Assembly (NCBI RefSeq): GCF_022869005.1
Contig: NZ_JALIEA010000011.1
Location: 124,001 to 188,000 of the forward strand
Origin: Corynebacterium kalidii
GTDB taxonomy: Bacteria > Actinomycetota > Actinomycetes > Mycobacteriales > Mycobacteriaceae
Length of the DNA stretch: 64,000 nucleotides
Direction of reading: 5' to 3'
The notes under the pieces were generated by a model. That model worked only from the letters and a program-made list of their open reading frames with translations. It was not told the origin of the DNA and did not search any database. Position 1 is the first letter of the stretch. Each line of letters opens with the position of its first letter. Position numbers and translations under genes: made by a program. Below, in pieces: positions 19,198-27,621 of the stretch.

Positions 19198-20571
19198 TCA
19201 GCCGGTGATGAGCCTGCCGGTGACACCGCTGCCCACCCGCCCGGCCCTGCCGCCGGTGCTCTTCGGGTCGGTCACCCCGGGCAGGCGTACCAGGGTCGAG
19301 CCACCGGTGTGTTCCCGCTGCAGGCGCTTGGCCACCGCGAAACCGTTGACCTCGGGGAGCTGGGTCAGGTCGACGGTGACGTCCGGGGTGGCAGGGGTCC
19401 CTGCCGTGCCTGCGACGCCACGGAACAGGTTCCTCGCGCGCGCGTCCACGGGGTCCGGGGTGGCGTCCGGGGTGCTCTGCGGCAGCCCGGCGTCGATGAG
19501 CCGTGCCAGTGCCGCCAGGCTGACCAGCGTCTGTTCCAGGTGCGGCCACAGCAGGACACCGCCGGCACCGCCGCGTTCGTCGACGACGGTCACCCGGGCG
19601 AGCCGGTGCGTGCCCAGGATCACGTGCGGTACACCGTCGACGGGGCGGACCGGGCCGGACACCGAGACCTTCGCCGGACTGACCTCCACCGTCGCTCCGG
19701 TCGCCGTCGGCTCTGCCGGCTCTGCCAGCTCTGCCGGCTCTGTCGCCGTCTCGATTCCCCCGCGCAGTATGTCGCGGACCGACTCCAGCGTCTTCCGTAC
19801 CGCGGGACCTCCGGTCAGCAGTGCGTCGGTCAGGTCGACGTGCGGGGCGGGCACCGGGAGATCCCGGTCGAGTCGCCCGACGGTCCGGTCGTCGCCGGGG
19901 GACTGTGCCGGCGCGGCGTCCCGTGCCCGCAGGACCACCGGTGCGGCGGGGAGACCGGCGGCGGCACGTGCCAGCAGCACGGCGGCCACCAGGATCTCGC
20001 CGTGCCCGACCCCCAGCTGTGCCGGGAGCAGACGGAGCAGGGCGTCGGGGTCGCTGACGTCGAAGGTCTTGTAGGTCGACGGCCCGCCACCGGCGAACGG
20101 GGCGGGCGGGGCCGTCGCGGCCCGCCGTCCCCAGTCACCGCTGGGCTCGACGGGGGTGCCGTCGAGCAGCGACCTGGCGTCGTCCACCACCGTCGCCCAC
20201 GACGCGGCGTCGACGACACCGCGGTGCACGCACAGCAGCAGGCGGGTGTCCGAGAGTCTGCTGACCCGCCAGACCCGCCCGGTGGCCGGGTCCAGGGAGG
20301 ACGCCAGGGATCCGGGGCCGGTGCCGTCGGCCGCGATGACGTCGGTGGCGGGGACCGGGGCCTCGTCGGGGACAGTGACACTACAGCCAGTGCCGTCTGT
20401 GCCGTCACTGCCGTCACTGCCGTCGGTGGTGAGGATGGCGCGCAGCGCCCCGTGGGTGCCGGACAGGCCGTCGACGAGGGACCGCAGAGTGTCGTCCCCG
20501 ACAGGGCCGGTGGTGTCGAGTGCCGTCCAGTACACGGCGGAGGTCGGAACCGGTGGAACCCTGAAAGTCAT
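19198..20571 (-). CDS. free-standing epimerization/condensation-like domain, catalytic His lost
   Basis: At 457 residues it is the size of one E or C domain. The E-type motif H-H-x-V-V-D-G-x-S-W appears as H-R-G-V-V-D-A-A-S-W near 116-125, so the second, catalytic His is Arg. Further E-like features are V-G-R-L-D-R-D-L-P-V (core E4 region) and a K-T-F-D-V-S start of the second lobe. It shares T-H-G-A-L-R, S-L-D-P-x-x-G-x-V-W-R and V-x-D-A-A-S with the degenerate E domain inside the NRPS, so the two look paralogous. Catalysis is unlikely; a scaffold or interaction role is inferred. The start is the ATG at 20571. It follows the flavin reductase gene by 28 bp on the same strand. Confidence 0.75.
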   Translation of the reverse strand: MTFRVPPVPTSAVYWTALDTTGPVGDDTLRSLVDGLSGTHGALRAILTTDGSDGSDGTDGTGCSVTVPDEAPVPATDVIAADGTGPGSLASSLDPATGRVWRVSRLSDTRLLLCVHRGVVDAASWATVVDDARSLLDGTPVEPSGDWGRRAATAPPAPFAGGGPSTYKTFDVSDPDALLRLLPAQLGVGHGEILVAAVLLARAAAGLPAAPVVLRARDAAPAQSPGDDRTVGRLDRDLPVPAPHVDLTDALLTGGPAVRKTLESVRDILRGGIETATEPAELAEPAEPTATGATVEVSPAKVSVSGPVRPVDGVPHVILGTHRLARVTVVDERGGAGGVLLWPHLEQTLVSLAALARLIDAGLPQSTPDATPDPVDARARNLFRGVAGTAGTPATPDVTVDLTQLPEVNGFAVAKRLQREHTGGSTLVRLPGVTDPKSTGGRAGRVGSGVTGRLITG

Positions 20572-20599
20572 GCCTTGCAGGTTACCGGAGCGGTTCTCC

Positions 20600-21112
20600 T
20601 CAGAGTTCGCCGACGACCGCGACCTGCGACCCGTGGAAGACCAGTGGGGTCTCCGACGGGGCCTGCCCGTGGACGCGGTCGACACGCAGGACGGCGGTGG
20701 TGTGGTCACCGGTGTCGATCTCGTTGACGACCCGGCCGGTGAGGTGGGCCGCGGCGTCGTCGACGAGGACCGCGCCGCGGTCGCTGGTCCACCCGACGGT
20801 GTCGAAGCGGCTGTCGACCGGGCCGGCGAGTTGGCGGACGTGCCCGCGGTGGGCCCTGGTGAGTACCGAGATCCCCAGATGGTCGGCGGTGCGGAGCAGG
20901 GGCCAGGTCCGCGAGGTCTTCTGCACGCTCACCGCGACGAGGGCAGGTTCCAGCGACAGTCCCACATAGGAGCCGACGACGAGGCCGACGGGGCGGCCGT
21001 CGACGAGGGCGGCGACGGTGGTGATCGGGGTGGGGATCGAGGCCCAGGCGCTGCGCAGGGACAGCGGCGTCGGGGTGTGCTCGGGCGCGGTCTGGGTGGT
21101 CGCTGTGGTCAT
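20600..21112 (-). CDS. flavin reductase-like FMN-binding protein (HpaC type)
   Basis: The 170-residue product has the flavin reductase-like fold: V-A-A-L-V-D-G-R-P-V-G-L-V-V-G-S-Y-V-G-L-S-L-E-P-A-L-V-A-V-S-V overall pattern near residues 33-65 and a late D-H-T-T-A-V-L-R-V-D. Such proteins reduce FMN or FAD with NAD(P)H and hand it to a monooxygenase. The ATG at 21112 has AGGAGCTCC upstream. It may supply reduced flavin to iron release or act with an enzyme elsewhere; the partner is not evident. It is divergent from the MFS gene. Confidence 0.75.
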   Translation of the reverse strand: MTTATTQTAPEHTPTPLSLRSAWASIPTPITTVAALVDGRPVGLVVGSYVGLSLEPALVAVSVQKTSRTWPLLRTADHLGISVLTRAHRGHVRQLAGPVDSRFDTVGWTSDRGAVLVDDAAAHLTGRVVNEIDTGDHTTAVLRVDRVHGQAPSETPLVFHGSQVAVVGEL

Positions 21113-21395
21113 GGGGAGCTCCTGGGGTCGTCGTGGTGTGGTCCGGCACCACCGAGTAGACCATGCGGTCTGTCCGGTGGCGAGGATTCGGGATCGGGGT
21201 GAATGGAATTGCCGGCACAGCTCGTCCGCAGCTCGTCCCACCGCGTTCGCCAGTCGCCCGGAGTTTCCGGTCGGGCGGTCAGGGAGTAGGTTTGCAGGGG
21301 TTCTGGCGACGGGACCATGAGACGGGACGACAGCGGCACGACGACTGCAGGAAAGCTGCAGGACAGCTGCGGGACAGCGGAGGAGGATGGTAGGC

Positions 21396-22736
21396 GTGGC
21401 CGACAAGAGCCAGGCAGACGGCGGGACCGGTGACACGACGGACGGACGGCGGTCCGGGCGTGGAGGTCCGCGCCGGCGGACCTGGGGTGGGCCGGCGGTG
21501 CCGGTGGTCCTCGCGTTCGTCGCCGTCGCGGTCGCGGCGGTGAACCTGCGCGCCGGAATCGCCTCGCTCGGCCCGGTGCTGTCCGACGTCCTCGACGCCT
21601 TCGGTACCTCCAGCTCCTACGCCGGTCTGATCACGGCACTGCCGGGCGTGCTCTTCGGCGTGATGGGGTTGTGCGCGGTTCCGGTGGCGCGCCGCCTGGG
21701 GCTCAGCCGCACGATCGTCACCGGCATGGTCGTGTCGCTGGTGGGCCTGGCGGTACGTCCGTGGGTCGGGACGACCGCGGTGTTCATCGTGCTCACCGGC
21801 CTGGTCGTCGCCGGTATCGCACTGGGGAACGTGCTGATCCCGGCCTGGGTGAAGAACTACGGCGGGCGCCGGACGGTGGCGCTGATGACGGTCTACGGCG
21901 CCCTGCTCGGTGCGTCGGGCGCCGCCGGGCCGCTGTCCGCCCTGTGGTTCGACGGGGACGACGCCTGGAAGTGGACGCTGCTGGTGTGGGCGCTCCCGTG
22001 CCTGGTCCAGGTGCTGGTCTGGGTGCTCGTCGCCGTGCGTACCGGTGCGGACTTCCCCGGCGGCCGGAAGACCTCCACCGACGGTGACGCGATCCCCTCA
22101 CCGCTGCCCCAGCCGACCCCGGAGGAGGTGCAGGCACTGGCGCGGACCTCGCTCTGGCGTGCACCGACCGCGGTCTTCCTCACCCTGTTCTTCGGTATCC
22201 AGGCGATGAACGCCTACCTGCAGATGGGCTGGTTGCCGCAGATCTACGTGGACTCCGGGGTGTCCCGGGACGTGGGCAGCATCGCCCTGGCGTTGGTCGG
22301 CGGGCTGAACATCCTCGGCGGCATCGTGATGCCCACCGTCATCGACCGCGCCCGCAGTCTCGCCCCGTTCCCGGTCCTCTTCGCAGTCCTCACCGCCGCC
22401 GGCTACCTGGGGATCCTGCTCGCGCCGACAGCGGCACCCCTGGTGTGGGCGTTGATGCTCGGGTTGGGCGGCTTCTGCTTCCCGACGGCGATCGCCTTGA
22501 TCACCGCGCGCAGCAGGTCGTCGCTGGTGACCGCGCGGCTGTCCGGCTTCGTGCAGCCCATGGGATACTTCATCGCCGGTGTCGGCCCGTTCCTCATCGG
22601 CCTGGTTTACGGACGCACCGGTGACTGGACCGGGATCCTCGTGGCCCTGATCGCCGTCGCGGTGCTCATGGGGGTGCTCGGGGTGCGCGCCGGGAAGGAC
22701 ACCCTCATCGACGACGAGCTGCTCGCGGCACGCTGA
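21396..22736 (+). CDS. MFS transporter, CynX/NimT family
   Basis: A 446-residue membrane protein with about 12 predicted membrane segments, preceded by a 30-residue charged N-terminal tail. N-L-R-A-G-I-A-S-L-G-P-V-L in the first helix is a hallmark of the CynX/NimT group, whose members move cyanate or nitroimidazoles and many unknown solutes. The GTG at 21396 is preferred because GGAGG ends 9 bp before it; the ATG at 21387 directly abuts GGAGG. Its position next to the siderophore genes makes siderophore export possible, but this family is not the usual exporter type. Confidence 0.75.
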   Translation: MADKSQADGGTGDTTDGRRSGRGGPRRRTWGGPAVPVVLAFVAVAVAAVNLRAGIASLGPVLSDVLDAFGTSSSYAGLITALPGVLFGVMGLCAVPVARRLGLSRTIVTGMVVSLVGLAVRPWVGTTAVFIVLTGLVVAGIALGNVLIPAWVKNYGGRRTVALMTVYGALLGASGAAGPLSALWFDGDDAWKWTLLVWALPCLVQVLVWVLVAVRTGADFPGGRKTSTDGDAIPSPLPQPTPEEVQALARTSLWRAPTAVFLTLFFGIQAMNAYLQMGWLPQIYVDSGVSRDVGSIALALVGGLNILGGIVMPTVIDRARSLAPFPVLFAVLTAAGYLGILLAPTAAPLVWALMLGLGGFCFPTAIALITARSRSSLVTARLSGFVQPMGYFIAGVGPFLIGLVYGRTGDWTGILVALIAVAVLMGVLGVRAGKDTLIDDELLAAR

Positions 22737-22762
22737 GGGGGCTCGCCGGGCCGTGTTCCAGA

Positions 22763-22858
22763 GACCGTACCCAGGACCGTGCCCGGTACCGTGCCTAGAA
22801 TCATGTCATGAACCGTGCCAGTAAGCGTCCCAGTAAGCGTGCCGGGAACCGTGCCGCA
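22763..22858. repeat. 12-bp degenerate tandem repeat spanning a start codon
   Basis: About eight units of 12 bp, with the common core ACCGTGCC, run from the untranslated leader through the ATG at 22808 into the first 15 codons of the DUF1345 gene. The protein therefore begins with a short repeat (A-S-K-R, P-S-K-R, A-G-N-R). Units 1-3 are non-coding and units 4-8 are coding. Confidence 0.75.
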
Positions 22859-23509
22859 GTCACCGTCGTACCGTCGCCGTTGCGCACCACCAAGGCGCAG
22901 GTCCTCGCCGCCGCCGTCGCCGGCGTCCTGGGGTGGGCGGTGACCGGCACCGTCATGGACAATGCGTTGGGGGTCATGGTGGGGATCACCCTGGGGGAGG
23001 TCGTGTTCCTGGTACTGTCCACCAGCACGTTGTGGCCGATGGCTCCGCAGGAGACGGCGAGGGCGGCGACCCGCGAGGACCTGGCCCCGTTCGCCGACGA
23101 GGTGCTGGTCGTCCTCGCCGCGGTCCTGGCGATGGTCAGTGTGGTCACGCTCCACCTGGGCACAGGTGAGGACGGGTCGGGGCACTCCGCACAGGCGGTG
23201 ATGACCCTTGTCGGGGTCTTCGGGGCGTGGGCGTGCGTCCACCAGACCTACGCCGTCCACTACGCGCACCTGTACTACGTCGACGAGGACGGGGGCATCG
23301 ACTTCGGCCCGGGCGGGGCACCGTCCTACGTGGACTTCCTGTACGTCAGCTACGCCGTGGGAATGACCTACGGCGTCACCGACTCGACCGTGACCTCCCG
23401 GGACGTCCGCAAGGTCGTGCTGCGGCACGGTCTCGTGTCGTTCGTCTTCGGCATGGTGATCCTCGGGGCGGCGATCAACCTGGTCACCGGCATGTTCGGG
23501 CTGGGCTGA
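22808..23509 (+). CDS. DUF1345 family membrane protein
   Basis: The 233-residue product has several strongly hydrophobic segments (about 30-50, 55-73, 97-113, 130-146, 207-225). The second-half motif Y-V-D-F-L-Y-V-S-Y-A-V-G-M-T-Y-G-V-T-D is the DUF1345 signature. Function is unknown. It has no obvious Shine-Dalgarno because the leader is made of 12-bp repeats, so ATG 22808 is the best but not certain start. It is convergent with the siderophore-interacting protein gene. Confidence 0.75.
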   Translation: MNRASKRPSKRAGNRAAVTVVPSPLRTTKAQVLAAAVAGVLGWAVTGTVMDNALGVMVGITLGEVVFLVLSTSTLWPMAPQETARAATREDLAPFADEVLVVLAAVLAMVSVVTLHLGTGEDGSGHSAQAVMTLVGVFGAWACVHQTYAVHYAHLYYVDEDGGIDFGPGGAPSYVDFLYVSYAVGMTYGVTDSTVTSRDVRKVVLRHGLVSFVFGMVILGAAINLVTGMFGLG

Positions 23510-23524
23510 CGGCGCCGTCTGGTC

Positions 23525-24421
23525 TCACGGCCGCGGACGGCCCTCGATCCAGTAGGCCACCCAGTCGACGAAGGCGGTGTCGACGCCCCACTCGTCGACG
23601 GCCACGCCGCGCACGGCCTTCGCCAGGCCCGCCTCACCGCTGGCCCACACGTACTCTGCCGCGGCGGACGGGTGCCCGTCACCGGCGGCCTTCCGCAGGT
23701 GCGCGGTCACGGCCTCGGCCTCCATGCCGGGGGAGGTGTAGATGATCTGCAGGGAACCGACCCGCTCGGCCCAGTCCTCCGCCAGCCCGCCCTCCAGGTC
23801 GTCGGGGGAGTGGGCGACGACCACGAGGTGGTACCTCGGCAGGTCGTCGGGGTGGTGGTCCTCGGTGAACTCCAGGACCGTCCGCAGCGCGGGGACCGCC
23901 GACGCATCGGCGACGAACAGGGGGCGTTCGGCGTGCCGGATCCAGATGGCGTTGCACAGCCACACCCCGGCGGTGGCGCCCGGACGGACCGCGGCGACCC
24001 AGTCGGCACCGGGGCCGGGGTGGTCGTGGTGCATCACTACGTCCAGGTCGATCTCCCCGGCCTCCTGGCGCAGGTGGCGGACGGTGTACCAGCGCAACCC
24101 GGGGCGCACGTCCTCGTCGAGGGCGGCGACGGCGGCGCGGATGTTGCGTCCGGCGGTGTCGAAGGGGGCGAAGTCGCGGCCGTCCTGCGGCATCAGCAGC
24201 CCGAAGAACTCGTCGGGCCCGGTGAGTTCCAGCTCGTGGAACTCGTCGGAGGCCAGGGTGAGCCGACGCAGGTTCGGGGCGACCGGTTCATTGGCGGTGA
24301 CGGTCACCGGGACGAGTCGCCCACCGAACTCGTCGGCCGGTTCGGTGCCCTCGGTGGGGTCCCTGCGCGGATGCTCGCGCAGTTCGGTGTCGCGGACGGC
24401 GCTGGCGGGTGTGGTGGCCAT
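23525..24421 (-). CDS. siderophore-interacting protein (FAD-dependent ferric-siderophore reductase)
   Basis: SIP-family (ViuB/YqjH) enzymes reduce the iron of imported ferric siderophores so that it is released in the cytoplasm. The 298-residue product has an FAD-binding N-terminal barrel with R-W-Y-T-V-R (the R-x-Y-S/T flavin motif) near residue 115, D-L-D-V-V-M-H-H-D near 131, and a C-terminal Y-V-W-A-S-G-E-A segment near 255. The ATG is at 24421. It is the last gene of an operon with the FecCD-type importer, 41 bp after the ATPase gene, so iron control by the upstream boxes likely covers it. Confidence 0.9.
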   Translation of the reverse strand: MATTPASAVRDTELREHPRRDPTEGTEPADEFGGRLVPVTVTANEPVAPNLRRLTLASDEFHELELTGPDEFFGLLMPQDGRDFAPFDTAGRNIRAAVAALDEDVRPGLRWYTVRHLRQEAGEIDLDVVMHHDHPGPGADWVAAVRPGATAGVWLCNAIWIRHAERPLFVADASAVPALRTVLEFTEDHHPDDLPRYHLVVVAHSPDDLEGGLAEDWAERVGSLQIIYTSPGMEAEAVTAHLRKAAGDGHPSAAAEYVWASGEAGLAKAVRGVAVDEWGVDTAFVDWVAYWIEGRPRP

Positions 24422-24439
24422 GGTGGTTGTCCTCCCGGT

Positions 24440-24476
24440 GCTCGGTGCTCGGTACTCGGTGCTCAGTGGTCGGTGC
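24440..24476. repeat. 7-bp tandem repeat between the importer ATPase and SIP genes
   Basis: Repeats of GGTGCTC and close variants (GGTACTC, GGTGCTC, AGTGGTC) lie across the end of the ATPase gene and the short spacer before the SIP start. No ORF depends on them except the last few codons of the ATPase. Confidence 0.6.
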
Positions 24477-25311
24477 CGGCGGGGCGGTCGCCGGTCTCGG
24501 GTGGTGCGGACGGGACGATCAAGGGCCCGCCGACGACAGGGTCGTCGATGACCACGGCGTCGAGGTCGAAGACGTCCTTGAGCAGGCGCGGGGTGATGAC
24601 CTCGGCGGGGCTGCCGGCGGCCTCGACCGCGCCGTCGCGCATGACCACCAGATGGTCGGAGTACCGCACCGCGAGGTTGAGGTCGTGTAGGACCATGACC
24701 ACGGTGCGGTCGAGCCGCCGGCGGAGTTCGCGCACCAGGTCCAGGACCTCGATGGAGTGGGAGAGGTCCAGGTAGGTCGTCGGCTCGTCGAGGAAGAGCA
24801 CGTCGGTGTGCTGCGCCAGGACCATGGAGATCCACACCCGTTGGCGCTGGCCACCGGACAGCGAGTCCACCGGCCGGTCGGCGAGGTCGGCCACGGAGGT
24901 CATCTCGAGGGCCGCCGTCACCTCCTCCTCGTCGGTGGACGACCACTGCCTGATCCAGCTCTGGTGGGGGTGCCGGCCCCGGGAGACCAGGTCGGACACC
25001 AGCAGTCCGGGTGGTGCGACCGGTGACTGCGGCAGGACGCCGATGATCCTGGCCAGGTCCCGGCGCTTCATCGCGCCGATGTCGGTGGCGTCGAGGTGGA
25101 CGTCGCCCGAGCGGGTGGGCAGCAGCCGGGCCAGCGAGCGCAGGAGCGTGGACTTGCCGCAGCCGTTGGGGCCGATGATCGTCGTCACCGCACCCCCGGG
25201 GAGGCTCAGCGACAGGTCGTCGATGACCGGGGTGCCCTTTCCGTAACCGACGGTGAGTCCGGAGGCGGTGATGGTGTTGGACCGGGTGAGGGTCGGGGTC
25301 TGGGTACTCAT
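24463..25311 (-). CDS. iron-siderophore ABC transporter ATP-binding protein (FecE/FepC type)
   Basis: A 282-residue ABC ATPase powering ferric-siderophore import. Walker A is G-P-N-G-C-G-K-S-T near 50, the signature L-S-G-G-Q-R-Q-R is near 150, Walker B is V-L-F-L-D-E-P-T-T-Y-L-D near 168, and the switch His follows in V-L-H-D-L-N. The sequence is closest in style to FepC/FhuC. It overlaps the upstream permease gene by 4 bp (ATGA). Confidence 0.92.
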   Translation of the reverse strand: MSTQTPTLTRSNTITASGLTVGYGKGTPVIDDLSLSLPGGAVTTIIGPNGCGKSTLLRSLARLLPTRSGDVHLDATDIGAMKRRDLARIIGVLPQSPVAPPGLLVSDLVSRGRHPHQSWIRQWSSTDEEEVTAALEMTSVADLADRPVDSLSGGQRQRVWISMVLAQHTDVLFLDEPTTYLDLSHSIEVLDLVRELRRRLDRTVVMVLHDLNLAVRYSDHLVVMRDGAVEAAGSPAEVITPRLLKDVFDLDAVVIDDPVVGGPLIVPSAPPETGDRPAGTDH

Positions 25312-26465
25312 TCGGTGGAGGTCCTCCGGTTGTTCTGGACGAGGAGGTAGATCAGGAACAGTCCGCCGACCGCGGAGGTCAGCAGCCCCACGGGGAGTTC
25401 GACGGGGAGCAGCGACTGGGTGGCCATGTCGGCGAGGACCAGCAGGCAGGCGCCGAACAGGGCGGAGGCGAGCAGCGGCGGGGTGGGGCGGCCGCAGAGG
25501 CGCTGGGCGATCTGCGGTGAGACGAAGGCGACGAAGCCGATCGGTCCGGCGGCGGAGACGGCGACGGCGGCCAGGGCCACGGAGAACACCAGCAGCGCGA
25601 CCTGGACCCCGGTGACGTTCTGGCCGAGCGACCGGGCGACGTCGGGGCCGAGGACCCCGGCGAGGAGCTGGAAGGAGATCCACGCGAAGACCGGTGCCCC
25701 GACCAGCACGAGGATGATGACCGGCAGCGCCCGGGTCCAGTTCGTGGCGTTCAGTGACCCGGACAGCCACAGTTGGGCCGTGGCGGCGTCGCGGAGATCG
25801 GCGCGGGTCATCAGGAAGTTGATGTAGGCCATCAGCAGCGCCGAGATGATGATGCCGGAGAGGACCAGACGGAAGGGGTCCATGCCCCGCCGGTAGGCGA
25901 GGACCCAGATCGCCAGTCCGGTGAGCAGCCCGCCGGCCAGGGCGGCGACCGGGATGCCGACCCCGGACAGCCATCCGACGAGTCCGCCGGAGGCACCGCC
26001 ACCGAGCACGATGATGGTCACGGCCATCGCGGAGGCGCCGGTGGTGATGCCCAGGATGTCCGGGCTGGCCAGGGCGTTGCGGGTGACCGACTGGGTGAGT
26101 GCACCGGACAGTCCCAGTGCGGCACCGACGGCGACACCGCTCACCGAGCGGGGCATCCGCCACTCGAAGACGACGAGTTCCTCGATACGGGTGGGGTCGA
26201 CGATGAGGTCGCGGAGCACGCTGAGGTGCAGTGCGTCGAAGAACCGTGCCCCGATGACCTCGCTGACCCGGACCGGGGTCAGCGGGTAGTCACCGAGACA
26301 GATCGACGTCAGGAACAGCACGACCGCGGCGACGGCCAGGCCGACGGTGACGGCGACCTGCCGCGGCCGCCACACCGTGGACAGTGCGCCGATCCGGAAC
26401 GCGGGGCGCCCCGGCACCCGGCTGCTCCTGACGGGCGTGCCGGTGGTCGTGTCGGTGGGGGTCAC
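25308..26465 (-). CDS. iron-siderophore ABC transporter permease (FecCD family), second subunit
   Basis: A 385-residue permease with about 10 membrane helices after a 30-residue tail. FecCD hallmarks are G-A-A-L-G-L-S-G-A-L-T-Q-S-V-T-R-N-A-L-A near 115-134, then S-P-D-I-L-G-I-T-x-G-A, and the coupling segment A-G-P-I-G-F-V-A-F-V-S-P-Q-I-A near 300. It pairs with the protein at 26462-27535 to form a heterodimeric channel and overlaps both neighbours by 4 bp. Confidence 0.92.
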   Translation of the reverse strand: MTPTDTTTGTPVRSSRVPGRPAFRIGALSTVWRPRQVAVTVGLAVAAVVLFLTSICLGDYPLTPVRVSEVIGARFFDALHLSVLRDLIVDPTRIEELVVFEWRMPRSVSGVAVGAALGLSGALTQSVTRNALASPDILGITTGASAMAVTIIVLGGGASGGLVGWLSGVGIPVAALAGGLLTGLAIWVLAYRRGMDPFRLVLSGIIISALLMAYINFLMTRADLRDAATAQLWLSGSLNATNWTRALPVIILVLVGAPVFAWISFQLLAGVLGPDVARSLGQNVTGVQVALLVFSVALAAVAVSAAGPIGFVAFVSPQIAQRLCGRPTPPLLASALFGACLLVLADMATQSLLPVELPVGLLTSAVGGLFLIYLLVQNNRRTSTE

Positions 26466-27535
26466 AGTTGCACGACCTTTCTGCGCACCAGCATGTAGAT
26501 GAACAGTGGTGCGCCGACGAAGGCGAGGACGATACCGACCTGGAGCTCCCCGGGGCGGGCGACGAGACGTCCGAGGACGTCGGCGTAGATCAGCAGTGTC
26601 GCCCCGCCGAGTGCGGAGTAGGGGAGGATCCAGCGGTAGTCCGGGCCGGTGACGGCGCGGACGAGGTGGGGGACCACCAGGCCGAGGAACGCGATCGGTC
26701 CGGCGGCGGCGGTGGCGGAGGCGGCCAGCAGGGCGATGACGACCATGCCGGTGGCGCGGGCGGCGCGGGTGTTGACCCCGAGCGCGGAGGCGACGTCGTC
26801 CCCGAGGTTGAGGAGGTTGAGTTGCGGGCCGGTGGCGAAGGCGAGCAACAGGCCGACGACGATGACCGGGAGCACGCCCCAGAAGACCCCCATGTCGCGT
26901 CCCGCCACCGAGCCGACCGTCCAGAAGCGCATGCGGTCGAGGTTGTTCTCGTCGGTGAGGACCAGGGCGCTGATGATCGACTGGAGGACGGCGTTCAGGG
27001 CGGCTCCGCCGAGGATCAGGGTCAGTGGGTGGACGTTCCCGCCACCGACCGACGCCAGCCCGAAGACCACGAACGTCGCCGCCATCGCGCCGCCGAAGGC
27101 CCAGGCCGCGGTCGCACCGGTGCCGGTGACGTTGAACAACGCGAAACTGGTGACCACGGCCAGTGACGCCCCGGCGGAGATGCCGAGGATGCCGGGGTCC
27201 GCCAGGGGGTTGCGGGTGTGGCCCTGGATCAGGGCGCCGGCGACACCGAGGGCGGCGCCGACGACGATGCCGATCAGGGTGCGTGGGAACCGGAGTTCGG
27301 CGATGACCTGGAGGTCGGGGTTCTCGATCCGGTCGTCGCCGAGGGCCGATGGCAGCTGACGGAGCGCGTCGAGAAGGACGTCACCGGGGATGACGCGGGA
27401 ACCGTAGGCGAGGCTCAGCAGGAAGCCGACGGCGAGGAGGGCGACCAGGCCTGCCAGGCCGAGGAGCCTGCGGTGCCGCAGGGCCGCTGTCGCGGAGACG
27501 GGGACACCGGTGGTTCCCGTGGTTCCCGTCGTCAT
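26462..27535 (-). CDS. iron-siderophore ABC transporter permease (FecCD family), first subunit
   Basis: A 357-residue permease, first gene of the importer operon. The motif G-A-A-L-G-V-A-G-A-L-I-Q-G-H-T-R-N-P-L-A and D-P-G-I-L-G-I-S-A-G-A-S-L are near residues 87-125; A-G-P-I-A-F-L-G-L-V-V-P-H near 280 contacts the ATPase. The ATG at 27535 has AAAGGGG 6 bp upstream; a longer in-frame start at 27574 lacks this. No substrate-binding lipoprotein gene is next to it, although one is normally needed. Confidence 0.92.
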   Translation of the reverse strand: MTTGTTGTTGVPVSATAALRHRRLLGLAGLVALLAVGFLLSLAYGSRVIPGDVLLDALRQLPSALGDDRIENPDLQVIAELRFPRTLIGIVVGAALGVAGALIQGHTRNPLADPGILGISAGASLAVVTSFALFNVTGTGATAAWAFGGAMAATFVVFGLASVGGGNVHPLTLILGGAALNAVLQSIISALVLTDENNLDRMRFWTVGSVAGRDMGVFWGVLPVIVVGLLLAFATGPQLNLLNLGDDVASALGVNTRAARATGMVVIALLAASATAAAGPIAFLGLVVPHLVRAVTGPDYRWILPYSALGGATLLIYADVLGRLVARPGELQVGIVLAFVGAPLFIYMLVRRKVVQL

Positions 27536-27602
27536 CGGGCCCCTTTCACTCGTGGTGGACGAGCGTGGTGGCACAGGAAAACCCCTGCCGTCACGCTTGA
27601 GG

Positions 27603-27621
27603 ATAGGTTCACCTTAGATGG
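27603..27621 (+). promoter_or_regulatory. DtxR-like half-conserved box upstream of the importer operon
   Basis: ATAGGTTCACCTTAGATGG matches the DtxR consensus at 11 of 19 positions, with an intact AGGTTNNCCT core. It abuts a better box at 27621-27639, giving a tandem arrangement. Confidence 0.4.

Noticed and set aside
21387-21395. ATG at 21387 as start of the MFS gene
   Set aside because: It abuts the GGAGG sequence, leaving no spacing; the GTG at 21396 has a normal 9-bp spacing.
22763-22858. Repeat region as a CRISPR or transposon end
   Set aside because: Units are contiguous 12-mers with no spacers and no nearby transposase.
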